Source: Thermoplasmata archaeon
GTDB taxonomy: Archaea; Thermoplasmatota; Thermoplasmata; Thermoplasmatales; Thermoplasmataceae
NCBI GenBank assembly: GCA_021826835.1
Contig: JAKAYH010000033.1
Span: 1-11,832, forward strand
Length of the DNA: 11,832 bases
Direction: 5' to 3'
The translations under genes were made by a program, and so were the position numbers. This document shows, in pieces, positions 1 to 6,692 of the stretch (position 1 is its first letter; every line of letters begins with the position of its first letter). The notes beneath the pieces are model-generated. The model did not search any database. It was not told where the DNA came from and saw only the letters and a program-made list of their open reading frames with translations.

Positions 1-1
1 A

Positions 2-364
2 ATAGATTTAAGCAGCGTATTAGTGAATGCAAAAATCTGCGTTGAACAGACCAAGCCTAAAGAATCGAAGGTATTAATACCTCCCATTGCTGAGCCAGTA
101 GTTAGACCTAGTAAAACGCTAGACCAGGAAAAAGATCAGCCGAGACGTGAAGGTAACACATCTTTGCATATTCATTTATCATTACCACATGGGAAAGTTT
201 CGCAGCTTATGGGCGTTTTGAATTTTCTGCAAAGCAAGTTCGAATTAATGGAACTGGAGATCGATGTCAGGAAAGGAGAAATCTCTAAAGCTGAGTATGA
301 AGAAAAAATTATAGAAGCATTCAGGCAAATTGGTATTAGCATTGAAAGTGATTTTAAGGAATAG
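2..364 (+). CDS. C-terminal part of a DUF499-like AAA ATPase (5' end outside window)
   Basis: The frame is open to the left edge, so this is most likely the tail of a longer protein; a GTG at 23 would give a stand-alone 113-residue protein but has no convincing ribosome binding site. A charged, proline-rich linker (about residues 18-50 of the open frame) leads to a compact alpha/beta tail: a beta strand around LHIHLSLP, a helix with HGKVSQLMGVLNFLQ, a second strand with MELEIDV, and a final helix EAEYEEKI-like ending in RQIGI. This order resembles the C-terminal domain of large archaeal DUF499 ATPases that sit beside DNA methylases and helicases in defence and modification loci. That match is from memory of the family, not from a search. 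The restriction remnant immediately downstream fits a defence context. It could also be the tail of another ATPase family. Confidence 0.5.
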   Translation: MDLSSVLVNAKICVEQTKPKESKVLIPPIAEPVVRPSKTLDQEKDQPRREGNTSLHIHLSLPHGKVSQLMGVLNFLQSKFELMELEIDVRKGEISKAEYEEKIIEAFRQIGISIESDFKE

Positions 365-511
365 GTAATAATTGCTTCCAATACTATCCTTACTCCTTTG
401 ATGGTGAAGAATATCCTTAGGAAAAATGGTTATCCACCTGACAAGCAGGAGAAAGCCACAATCACAGTACTGGAGCAGGCTAAGCAGTTGGGATATGAGT
501 GGGTGATGTGA
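365..511 (+). pseudogene. hsdR: Remnant of type I restriction enzyme R subunit (HsdR C-terminus)
   Basis: The 48 codons after the previous stop, in the same frame, encode a tail with [14 protein letters not shown] followed by TVLEQAK and ending LGYEW. This [13 protein letters not shown]...VLEQAE signature is the extreme C-terminus of HsdR, the motor and nuclease subunit of type I restriction-modification systems. Only this terminal piece, normally the last few dozen residues of a protein of about 1000 residues, is present. There is no Walker motif, nuclease domain, HsdM or HsdS nearby. An ATG at 401 could start a 36-residue peptide, but no ribosome binding site supports it. I read it as the stump left after deletion or recombination replaced the body of hsdR with the DUF499-like tail. 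Confidence 0.72.
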
Positions 512-566
512 TACACATAGATGATTTCCATTCAATTTTTATAAATAATTTTCAAGACATTTCAAA

Positions 567-1514
567 TCAACGAAGAATTTGTTCCAAGACATAACCTGAA
601 GGCCCCAGGAGATAAAAGTTGTCGTGAAACTTGCCCATGTCCATTCCTATTCTAAAAGTAGGGCGTGGAGGCTCGCCCTCTATCTGTGTGATCACTTTGC
701 GAATTAGTCCGTCTTTTTCTGAATAACCAATAACAAATAAACAAAATAATTTTGAATCAAGTTTATCATTCATATATTTCTTGAAACAATCAAATACATA
801 TCCATCTTCATCCGGAAATATCCAACCTAACTGTCCATGATCATTTCCCTTATTGTACTCTTCTACGTCTCCATGAAACTTCCAAAGGTAATTTTCATCT
901 TTTACTTCGGTTTCCTTGTTAATCTTTTTAATGGGTTTAGACGAGTCTCTGAAAGCTTTCTCAATTAGATCATCCCAATTTAAAGAAATTATCTCCTTAA
1001 TTTTTGACGGAAAATTACTTGCAATTAATTTATGAGAAATCCCAGGTTGCTTTCTATTCACAATAATTTTGAATTGATCTTTGAAATTGTAACACATTTC
1101 TAAATCATTTCTTAAGTCAGAATAATTAGTAGCTCCTATAAAATTTAGAATATCCTCTATATCAGTGACCATAGGTACATCACTTTCAAAAGATAACCCA
1201 GCTCCAACCACAAATATCGCATCAAAAGTTTCGATCTTATGTTTCGCCTCTTGGAACTTTACGTTTTGCCCCAATATTCCGTTCAGTACAAATACAGAAT
1301 TACTAACCAATTTACTAAGTATTAATGGAGGTTTTAAATTAACTTTATCTTCAGCGCTAAAACACTTTGACGATGCCTCTTCGAATACCCGACCTAATAT
1401 TGGCTCAATAGACGATAGATTCCCGTTAAGTTGATTTATATATTTTCTTAAAGCTTTTATAACTGGAATTCGGTATATTTCATACTCTGTTTGTGTATTA
1501 CTATTCCCAGACAT
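567..1514 (-). CDS. SIR2-family (SIR2_2-like) NAD-binding protein, probable defence effector
   Basis: The protein carries the SIR2 landmarks in order (numbered from the longest frame, start 1562): the NAD-binding loop FVVGAGLS at about 117-124, SLNWDDLIE at about 193-201 (equivalent to the TTNxDxLLE motif), KFHGD with a candidate catalytic histidine at about 230, and the FVIGYS strand at about 276-281. In bacteria and archaea, stand-alone SIR2 domains of this type usually act in anti-phage defence by cleaving NAD+, rather than as deacetylases. About 110 helical residues precede the Rossmann part and may be a sensor or oligomerisation region. I chose the ATG at 1514, which overlaps the upstream gene by 14 bases. 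ATG at 1523 or 1553 and TTG at 1562 are also possible, and none has a clear Shine-Dalgarno. It is the last gene of a three-gene leftward operon. The fold is well supported; the NADase role is inferred. Confidence 0.82.
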   Translation of the reverse strand: MSGNSNTQTEYEIYRIPVIKALRKYINQLNGNLSSIEPILGRVFEEASSKCFSAEDKVNLKPPLILSKLVSNSVFVLNGILGQNVKFQEAKHKIETFDAIFVVGAGLSFESDVPMVTDIEDILNFIGATNYSDLRNDLEMCYNFKDQFKIIVNRKQPGISHKLIASNFPSKIKEIISLNWDDLIEKAFRDSSKPIKKINKETEVKDENYLWKFHGDVEEYNKGNDHGQLGWIFPDEDGYVFDCFKKYMNDKLDSKLFCLFVIGYSEKDGLIRKVITQIEGEPPRPTFRIGMDMGKFHDNFYLLGPSGYVLEQILR

Positions 1515-2382
1515 TGTTAGCATATTCGTATATCTTGTTTTTCTTCTTAACATATTGTTCAAAGCTTATCTTGTTTCCAAAAAACTCATTATCCAGAATT
1601 TCAGATACCGTATTTAATTCATCTATTACTATCGCCTCAGCATATTTATTAAATTTTGTCAATTTTGAATCGGAGATATTCGCTGATTTATTTTCCTGTT
1701 TAAATGGAACTTCTTTCATAAAATCTTCATAATTCTTTGCAAGATTACTCCCACTCACCGATCTATTATTTCTTATTGATACATCTTTCTGAATTACATT
1801 TAGCAATTTATTCCTCACTTTAGGATCATTTGAATATTCACATCTCATTTGAACTATTTTTCCCAAAGAATATAAGTCTAAAGATGTGTTATTTTGTGTT
1901 ATTCTGTTTATTTCCCCTAACTTTTCGTTCATTATTTTGTTTATAGGCACACCAATTGAGTAAGCAGTATCTAAATTTCTAAAATTTTCTTTATATATAA
2001 AGTCAGTAAGTCCTTCTTTGAAAAGTTCACCTTTTTCAGGTCTGTATGATCCAGTTACTTTTAAAATCGGAGGATTATCCGTGGTACCTTGCACAGTTCC
2101 AGTTTCTATCGCTTGTTCCGTCAGGGCATTTTTGACTGAAATGAAATTTTCCAAGAATTCATATTTTTCTACTTCCTTATTCCTTCGACTATATGAAAAT
2201 CGTTCAATTCTCTTTTTTCGTACCGCCAAGTCTCCTTTTGATGGAATTGTTATCTTTGAAATTACATTTGTTAAGAAATCGTCTGTGCTGATCAGATCTA
2301 AAATAGATCTATAAAGATAATCTGCTGGAAATTCTGGAAAAATGCCTATAAGTTCATTGATTGCATCGTTGGGACCATTCAT
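1501..2382 (-). CDS. Unrecognised 293-residue protein, middle gene of the SIR2 operon
   Basis: I do not recognise this family. It is a soluble, charged, mainly helical protein without signal peptide or membrane segment. Residues about 5-44 contain INELIGIFPEFPADYL followed by a helix and a VISKI end, which has the layout of a CUE-like three-helix bundle (hydrophobic-FP motif near the start, di-hydrophobic pair near the end). This is suggestive only. A basic stretch (AVRKKRIERFSYSRRNKE, about 53-70) follows, then a region with a proline/glycine-rich turn around 103-120, and a helical C-terminus with FFGNKISFEQYVKKKNK. The ATG at 2382 overlaps the upstream stop as ATGA and has AAAGGAG 11 bases upstream, so translation is coupled. 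Position between an unknown partner and a SIR2 effector suggests an adaptor or sensor role. Confidence 0.8.
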   Translation of the reverse strand: MNGPNDAINELIGIFPEFPADYLYRSILDLISTDDFLTNVISKITIPSKGDLAVRKKRIERFSYSRRNKEVEKYEFLENFISVKNALTEQAIETGTVQGTTDNPPILKVTGSYRPEKGELFKEGLTDFIYKENFRNLDTAYSIGVPINKIMNEKLGEINRITQNNTSLDLYSLGKIVQMRCEYSNDPKVRNKLLNVIQKDVSIRNNRSVSGSNLAKNYEDFMKEVPFKQENKSANISDSKLTKFNKYAEAIVIDELNTVSEILDNEFFGNKISFEQYVKKKNKIYEYANNVWE

Positions 2383-3284
2383 TTTATCCCCATCTCCTTT
2401 TTAACAGACTTCGATAACATATCTGTTAATTTATCACGAAACTCTGGGGGCAATAAAATCTTATTGTCGGTCTGAGTAGAACCAGAGGGTAGCTCCATAA
2501 ATACCATGAATAAATTCCTCCATTTTTTTAGACTATCCCAGATTATTTTTGATATTTCCTTAAACTCTAAATCTTCTGCTTTCATCAAAGAAATCAATTT
2601 ATCTATCCATTTTATAATATCTTCGTTGATTATTGTCTCGTATATCTCTGGGTTAGAATTCCCAAATTGTTTTACGAAATCCATATACCAATCCATTGCC
2701 ATTATTGTTGAATTGAAAAGAGTGATTTTAATATTGTATCCTGTAAGATTAGATACCCTTTCATTCTCATTTTCAATACCCTTTAGAAGATTGTTGCTTG
2801 GAAGATATAAGTAGCTTTTAGAGGTTTCAAGGAATTTAACCATCCATTCTGTCACGAACATGGTGTAATTATCGTTTGAGTTATCTGAATAATAATTGAA
2901 ACTTTCCAACTCAGAATGTTGATATCCCCTAAAGTTGTTCTTGAATTTCATAAATTCATCCCACAGAGACTTTGAATCCACAATATCTGACGAAGATATC
3001 CTTACCAATTCATCCAATAATTCAATGCCAGGTGCCCTAACATCGCTAAGAATGACTGTACTGTTCTTGCTAAGATTTGAATTCTTAAATTTTGTGTAAT
3101 CCATCGTCATGACTCTTATGAAAAATCCAATTAGACCCCATTCGAGATTGTCGGTTATAAAGGAATCAGATATAATCCTATTTGAATAAATAGTAGTAAG
3201 GAAATAATCCTCTTTATCGAATAACCTTTTTGCTTCTTCCAGATGTGCAACTAGTATTTTCTTTGCATCTTTATCTACTGTCAC
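2379..3284 (-). CDS. Unrecognised 301-residue helical protein, first gene of the SIR2 operon
   Basis: No family is recognised. The sequence is predicted to be almost all alpha-helix, with an opening helix rich in Lys/Glu (about residues 5-25), several aromatic-rich helices (around EWGLIGFFIRVM at 48-59 and MAMDWYMDFVKQF in the second half), a helical C-terminal half with WIDKLISLMKAEDLEFKEISK, and a basic end. The hydrophobic stretches are too short or too charged for confident membrane spans, so it is probably cytoplasmic. The GTG start at 3284 is chosen because GGTGAT lies 4 bases before it (3288-3293). The stop TGA overlaps the next ATG. As the first gene of the operon ending in SIR2 it is likely a partner, inhibitor or trigger of that effector; this is inference from position only. 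Confidence 0.8.
   Translation of the reverse strand: MTVDKDAKKILVAHLEEAKRLFDKEDYFLTTIYSNRIISDSFITDNLEWGLIGFFIRVMTMDYTKFKNSNLSKNSTVILSDVRAPGIELLDELVRISSSDIVDSKSLWDEFMKFKNNFRGYQHSELESFNYYSDNSNDNYTMFVTEWMVKFLETSKSYLYLPSNNLLKGIENENERVSNLTGYNIKITLFNSTIMAMDWYMDFVKQFGNSNPEIYETIINEDIIKWIDKLISLMKAEDLEFKEISKIIWDSLKKWRNLFMVFMELPSGSTQTDNKILLPPEFRDKLTDMLSKSVKKEMGIK
2394..2400 (-). promoter_or_regulatory. Shine-Dalgarno for the middle gene of the SIR2 operon
   Basis: On the minus strand AAAGGAG lies inside the end of the upstream gene, 11 bases before the ATG at 2382. It supports that start and translational coupling of the two genes. Confidence 0.6.
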
Positions 3285-3287
3285 TTT

Positions 3288-3293
3288 ATCACC
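3288..3293 (-). promoter_or_regulatory. Shine-Dalgarno before GTG start at 3284
   Basis: GGTGAT on the minus strand precedes the GTG start by 4 bases, which decides the start of the first gene of the SIR2 operon and implies a transcript with a leader. Confidence 0.5.
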
Positions 3294-3387
3294 ACTTATT
3301 GGTTATAGCCTAATCTTGAAAGCAATATTATGAGCATACATGGATTAGAGCTATCTAATCTAACTTTACTCATAGTATGCGATATTT

Positions 3388-3399
3388 CTATATAAAAGA
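3388..3399 (-). promoter_or_regulatory. Probable TATA box of the SIR2 operon
   Basis: The minus strand reads CTTTTATATAG here, close to the archaeal TTTATATA consensus. It lies about 105-115 bases upstream of the GTG at 3284, which would give a leader of about 80 bases with an internal ribosome binding site. The box is nearly symmetrical, so rightward use is not excluded, but no supported gene lies to its right on the plus strand. Confidence 0.45.
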
Positions 3400-3606
3400 A
3401 TATGGGAATTGTTAACAAATCTGAATTGATGTGATTAGGGCATTTTTAATTCACTACTGAAGCCTAAACAATTTTTATAACCTTAATAAGGCAAGAATGA
3501 CTTTTAAAATTGTTAAATATCTATTCAAACTGATTTGTGTTAACATCTATGTATAATAAAACATTCACTGTGATTGTAAGGAACATGGAATATATTCTTG
3601 ACTTAT

Positions 3607-5034
3607 CTAATATTTTAGCACATCGTCAAGTGACTTTCTTATCTTCATCTCACTAAAATCGTTGAATTTGTTGTCATCATATATTGCAAACGTACGTTCG
3701 TTAGACGAATATGCATCTGGATTTATAAATTTGGAAGTTATACCAGCATCTGCCGTCTCCTTAATCCTAGATTCTATATCCGGTCTTCCTAGGCCGATTA
3801 ACTTGAACGAATCGTACATTGTAGCTGGTACACTAGGATTGTGTGCTCTTATGATTATCCATGCTGCGTAATTTCTAATGGCGTTCATCACTGGTATATC
3901 TGGCCACCCAGCAATATTTAGTTTTTCGAGTATGGAGCGGAGTGGTACGAAATACTGTTTACCATAGTGCTCACTGCCTGTTCCTAAACTTTCAGTTATA
4001 TTACCAATACCGGCGTTGACAAGATCACTGTATACTTGCCTGACAATATCCCTGAATAGCGGTGAGCTCGAACAGATTCTCGTGGCATAAATGACCTGCG
4101 AACTTATATTGAATTTCTCCACCAAGTCTCTTGGGATGTCCTGTGGAGTTGAGAATATAGGCAGAGAAACACCCATATACCGACTATCACCCGATGCAGT
4201 GTTTAATTCATAATCTGTTCTATCGATGAACGACCCCATTTGACCTAACAGGGAAACCATTAGTTTTGTAGATCTGTATCTCCCTTGTATACTTTTAACG
4301 TTCAGGCTTTTCTTTTCTACTCTTTCCTTTATTATCGTAAGAGAGAGAGCCCTGGCATTTTCTGATGTATAGTATACAGAAGCTCTGCCTTGGTAGTAAT
4401 TCCTTCCTGGTCTGCTCTCAAATATTATACCTCTTGCTTCAAGATATAGCAATTCTTTTGGTATCTCTATATTGGAATAAAACTGCATGTCATATTTTCT
4501 TAGCTGATATTCCCCGGCAAATATGCCACCAAGCGCACACTTAAAGACTACGTCCTTTGCAGTGTTTATGTCAAGTCCCTGTTCCCCTATATCTCTTTCG
4601 AACTTTTTAAGGATGTCTTCAGACTCTTCTTTAGTATACACATCCCATTTTTTAGCATTATACCATGAACGATTCTCTAATCCCATGTACTTCCGTATAA
4701 GTTCTTCAAAAGCTATATCCTCATCCGGCGGTCTTACCACTTCTATGATCTTGTCACCGTTTGAGATTCTGTTTAATGAAATAGTATCTGGCTTGTTTGA
4801 AACTATTATTCTCAGATTTGCTGTGGGCTGTCTTGTGAGTAGCTTGCTTGCATCCTTTGAAAGATCACTAGTTAGCTCTACCTCTATCCCTATGTCTGGT
4901 TCCTTTTTATTCCTGGAATATCCTACAAGATCGATTCTCTGGTTATTTGGTAACAAATACTCTTTGTGTGCGATAATGTAATAATAATTCATTATCCTAG
5001 CACATAGATCAGTGATCGCGGTATGGTCTCCCAT
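3607..5034 (-). CDS. 475-residue protein with PD-(D/E)XK nuclease-like N-terminal domain
   Basis: The first 110 residues look like a restriction-endonuclease-like fold: helix 1-20, strand RIDLVGY with Asp at about 35, strand IGIEVEL with Glu at about 51 and 53, a helix with DLSKDASKLL, and strand LRIIVSN at about 74-80. The usual E-x-K reads E-V-E, so the lysine is absent from its standard place; Lys60 or Lys64 could have migrated, or the domain may be inactive. The remaining 360 residues are not recognised. They appear to be mixed helix and strand with possible winged-helix modules near ALGGIFAGEYQLRKY, an aromatic YYQGRASVYY segment (about 214-223), and GWPDIPVMNAIRNYA (about 381-395). The ATG at 5034 has a TATA box 20-26 bases upstream and no leader, so the mRNA is probably leaderless. 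A DNA-targeting or defence role is plausible from the fold and the neighbouring SIR2 operon, but unproven. Confidence 0.75.
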   Translation of the reverse strand: MGDHTAITDLCARIMNYYYIIAHKEYLLPNNQRIDLVGYSRNKKEPDIGIEVELTSDLSKDASKLLTRQPTANLRIIVSNKPDTISLNRISNGDKIIEVVRPPDEDIAFEELIRKYMGLENRSWYNAKKWDVYTKEESEDILKKFERDIGEQGLDINTAKDVVFKCALGGIFAGEYQLRKYDMQFYSNIEIPKELLYLEARGIIFESRPGRNYYQGRASVYYTSENARALSLTIIKERVEKKSLNVKSIQGRYRSTKLMVSLLGQMGSFIDRTDYELNTASGDSRYMGVSLPIFSTPQDIPRDLVEKFNISSQVIYATRICSSSPLFRDIVRQVYSDLVNAGIGNITESLGTGSEHYGKQYFVPLRSILEKLNIAGWPDIPVMNAIRNYAAWIIIRAHNPSVPATMYDSFKLIGLGRPDIESRIKETADAGITSKFINPDAYSSNERTFAIYDDNKFNDFSEMKIRKSLDDVLKY

Positions 5035-5052
5035 GCGTTGACATAAGAGGAA

Positions 5053-5060
5053 TTTATAAA
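5053..5060 (-). promoter_or_regulatory. TATA box for a leaderless transcript of the 475-residue gene
   Basis: TTTATAAA sits about 20-26 bases upstream of the ATG at 5034, the distance normally found between an archaeal TATA box and the transcription start. There is no ribosome binding site between them. Transcription therefore probably begins at or within a few bases of the start codon. Confidence 0.6.
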
Positions 5061-5177
5061 AATTTATGCTGGTATTTTCCAGAATCTGTCAAATTTTATA
5101 CAGTGCAACAGAGTAATATATGCCATATCTAATATTGCTTTTAGCTAAAATTCTTTCAATAAATGTCACGCATAATC

Positions 5178-5187
5178 AATTATATAA
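5178..5187 (+). promoter_or_regulatory. Probable TATA box for the membrane protein gene
   Basis: AATTATATAA lies about 45-54 bases before the GTG at 5232. That would place the transcription start near 5210 with a leader of about 20 bases. It forms a divergent promoter pair with the leftward TATA box at 5053-5060. Confidence 0.45.
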
Positions 5188-5231
5188 CTAACCTCACACA
5201 CCACCAGAAACACATTGCGAGAACTTAAATA

Positions 5232-5660
5232 GTGAAAACACAATTGGTTATACTGAAAGATTTAGATTATTATTTGAACTTTATTAGTGCAGGTTTGGGG
5301 GTTGCATTAATAGCTTTTGGAATCTATCTAACACCAGAAGCGATCAATGCCTATAATACTATATCAACTTATTATAGTACCCCTACGGGGATATTAGAAG
5401 CTCATCTCCACCCATCGCAGTATGCTTTTGCATTTGATTTAGTTTATTTTTTAATTGGTATGGCTGTTGCATCTCTAATATTGGGTTTGTTTATTTTATT
5501 CAGGTCACTGATGCATTTTAAGAAAATAGCAAGCAAAAATAAGAATGTTTACAAGAGTCACTCTGATTCTGGTGAATTAGAAAGGTTAAAGTCACTCTTT
5601 GAGCAAGTAGAGATATCAAGAGAAGCCTATGAAATGCAACTCAAAAAATTTCAAAAATAA
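5232..5660 (+). CDS. Small membrane protein with two membrane helices and SHOCT-like tail
   Basis: The 142-residue product has two membrane segments, FISAGLGVALIAFGIYLT (about 17-34) and a longer one from LVYFLIGMAVASLILGLFIL (about 70-89). They are separated by a loop of about 35 residues that contains Tyr, Thr and His. After a basic stretch (RSLMHFKKIASKNKNVYK) the last 28 residues (ELERLKSLFEQVEISREAYEMQ onward) have the layout of a SHOCT motif: a short helix, a turn, then a second helix with the EISxExYE pattern. SHOCT tails are common on small prokaryotic membrane proteins of unknown function and are thought to mediate oligomerisation. The start is a GTG without a clear ribosome binding site. 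The gene stands alone and ends 14 bases before the convergent J-domain pseudogene. The role is unknown. Confidence 0.72.
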   Translation: MKTQLVILKDLDYYLNFISAGLGVALIAFGIYLTPEAINAYNTISTYYSTPTGILEAHLHPSQYAFAFDLVYFLIGMAVASLILGLFILFRSLMHFKKIASKNKNVYKSHSDSGELERLKSLFEQVEISREAYEMQLKKFQK

Positions 5661-5674
5661 TAATTCAGTAAAAT

Positions 5675-6250
5675 TCATTTGTCATACTTTTTTAATAAAA
5701 ATTCATACGCTTCGTTAATTTCCTCCATCTCCCCTTCTGTGAGTATGTTTCCTGAGGAATCCGGATGAAATTGTTTGGCAAGTTCACGATAAGCGGCCTT
5801 TATTAAGCCCAAGTTTGTTGTTGGTCTAAGTCCTAGGGCATCAAAATATTTCTTTAGTGGTGGTTCTCATGTTGGATCTCTTTTACCTGATGATTCACCC
5901 GTTGAATTGGAAAAATTAACTAGCAACCTGTAGCTTTTTGCCTCTAAGGGGAAACCATAATTCCCTGCAGCTTTCTTGAGAGAAGAAACTATGACATTCA
6001 ACTCATTTTTGTTTATAGTAGAATCTATGAGAAATATACTAAAAAATTTCTCAGTGTATTTGGATTTGAGATATGATAATAAAAGAACATTCTGACCTTG
6101 AATTGAACGCGAGAAGGTCCAAGGAATTTGTCTGTTTCCCATTTTGTTTGAAAAGTCATTTATAGAGGGGAATATAGAAGTTGGGGTTCCCAATACAGTT
6201 AAACTTTTAACTTTGTCTCCCACCCTAGAAATACCGTCTGGATTAATCAC
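5675..6250 (-). pseudogene. J-domain (DnaJ-like) protein gene interrupted by an in-frame TGA
   Basis: Two pieces lie in one reading frame, separated only by TGA at 5867-5869. The upstream piece (GTG 6250 to 5870, 127 codons) is not recognised; it has mixed strand/helix content with LLSYLKSKYTEKFFSIFLID in the middle and a serine-rich linker (NSTGESSGKRDPT) at its end. The downstream piece (5866-5675, 63 codons) is a J-domain: KYFDALGL as helix I, IKAAYRELAKQFHPD as helix II with the invariant HPD, a short loop, and helix III EEINEAYEFLLKK. J-domains stimulate Hsp70/DnaK ATPase. The downstream piece lacks an in-frame start before the HPD that would preserve helix I, so an intact ancestor of about 191 residues with a C-terminal J-domain is the simplest reading. 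The GTG immediately follows the TAA of the fossil upstream, suggesting former translational coupling. Sequencing error or stop readthrough would make it a working gene. Confidence 0.75.
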
Positions 6251-6660
6251 TTATGTATAAATCCATAATTCATAAACTGAATCATTCAATTTTGAGTAAA
6301 CATTAGAGAAACATGGATTTGGCTTTATTTCACTTACATACATTATACCGGGTTTGAAAATTTTGTAAATTCTAGCGAAGTCATCAAAGAAATGCATACT
6401 GTTCAAATTATAACAAACTTTTCCACCAGGAACTATGTTAGGTTGAGATATAATGTACCATTCAGGGATGTGTATAAAACGCTATAAAACCTTGATCACC
6501 ATATTGATTCCCAAACATTAACTTTTTTTGAAATCTTCATCTTTCCCACCCCTAGAAGCAATTCTGTTAACTATCATTTGGCTCACATTTACAACAAGAA
6601 GCAAATTATTTCCATCTTTCAGATGAATTTAGTTTTTGTTATTTGCCATATAAGTTCATT
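6251..6660 (-). pseudogene. Decayed protein gene with at least three frameshifts, family not recognised
   Basis: No single frame is open across this stretch, but protein-like text continues by switching frame. It runs from a short NELIWQITKTKF (to about 6625), to HLKDGNN..VNRIASRGGKDEDFKK (about 6625-6523), to LMFGNQYGDQGFIAFYTHP (about 6518-6465), to EWYIISQPNIVPGGKV...FDDFARIYKIFKPG..YVSEIKPNP..ELWIYT (about 6463-6254), then TAA. The switches fall at a run of seven A on the minus strand (near 6523-6529) and at a CCC run (near 6465). Each segment has normal residue composition and joins smoothly, which random frames rarely do. The KIFKPG followed by a hydrophobic strand is reminiscent of SAM-dependent methyltransferases, but I cannot assign the family. 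It was probably cotranscribed with the J-domain gene, since its TAA abuts that GTG. Confidence 0.55.
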
Positions 6661-6692
6661 CAAGCTGGTTTTCTAAATTATCCTGTTTATTC

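Larger units (their letters stand above)
3285..3606. other. 322-base AT-rich intergenic region
   Basis: This gap separates two leftward genes. It holds the ribosome binding site and likely TATA box of the SIR2 operon on its left side. Its right side is the 3' flank of the 475-residue gene; I see no strong hairpin or long T run there. Short open frames at 3497 and 3550 on the plus strand (19 and 35 codons) have no ribosome binding site or recognisable content. No tRNA, repeat array or clear structured RNA is visible. Confidence 0.5.

Noticed and set aside
2018..2814. Plus-strand frames of about 100 codons opposite the SIR2 operon
   Set aside because: They are antisense shadows. The operon frames have overlapping starts and stops, ribosome binding sites and sensible composition.
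3420..3470. Possible C/D-box guide RNA (TGATGTGA ... CTGA)
   Set aside because: Only one imperfect C box and one D box are present, with no internal C'/D' pair and no terminal stem.
3497..3660. Short plus-strand ORFs of 19 and 35 codons in and beside the intergenic gap, the first about 15 bases after a TTTTTATAA box
   Set aside because: There is no ribosome binding site and no recognisable product, and the second runs into the 3' end of the opposing gene. The TATA-like text is expected by chance in such AT-rich DNA.
4523..4981. Plus-strand open frame of 152 codons opposite the 475-residue gene
   Set aside because: It is the complement of well-formed coding sequence, Ser- and Phe-rich, without a promoter or ribosome binding site.
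5867..5869. Selenocysteine or pyrrolysine style recoding of the TGA in the J-domain gene
   Set aside because: The codon falls in a linker rather than an active site. No SECIS-like hairpin was seen, pyrrolysine normally uses TAG, and mutation or sequencing error is simpler.
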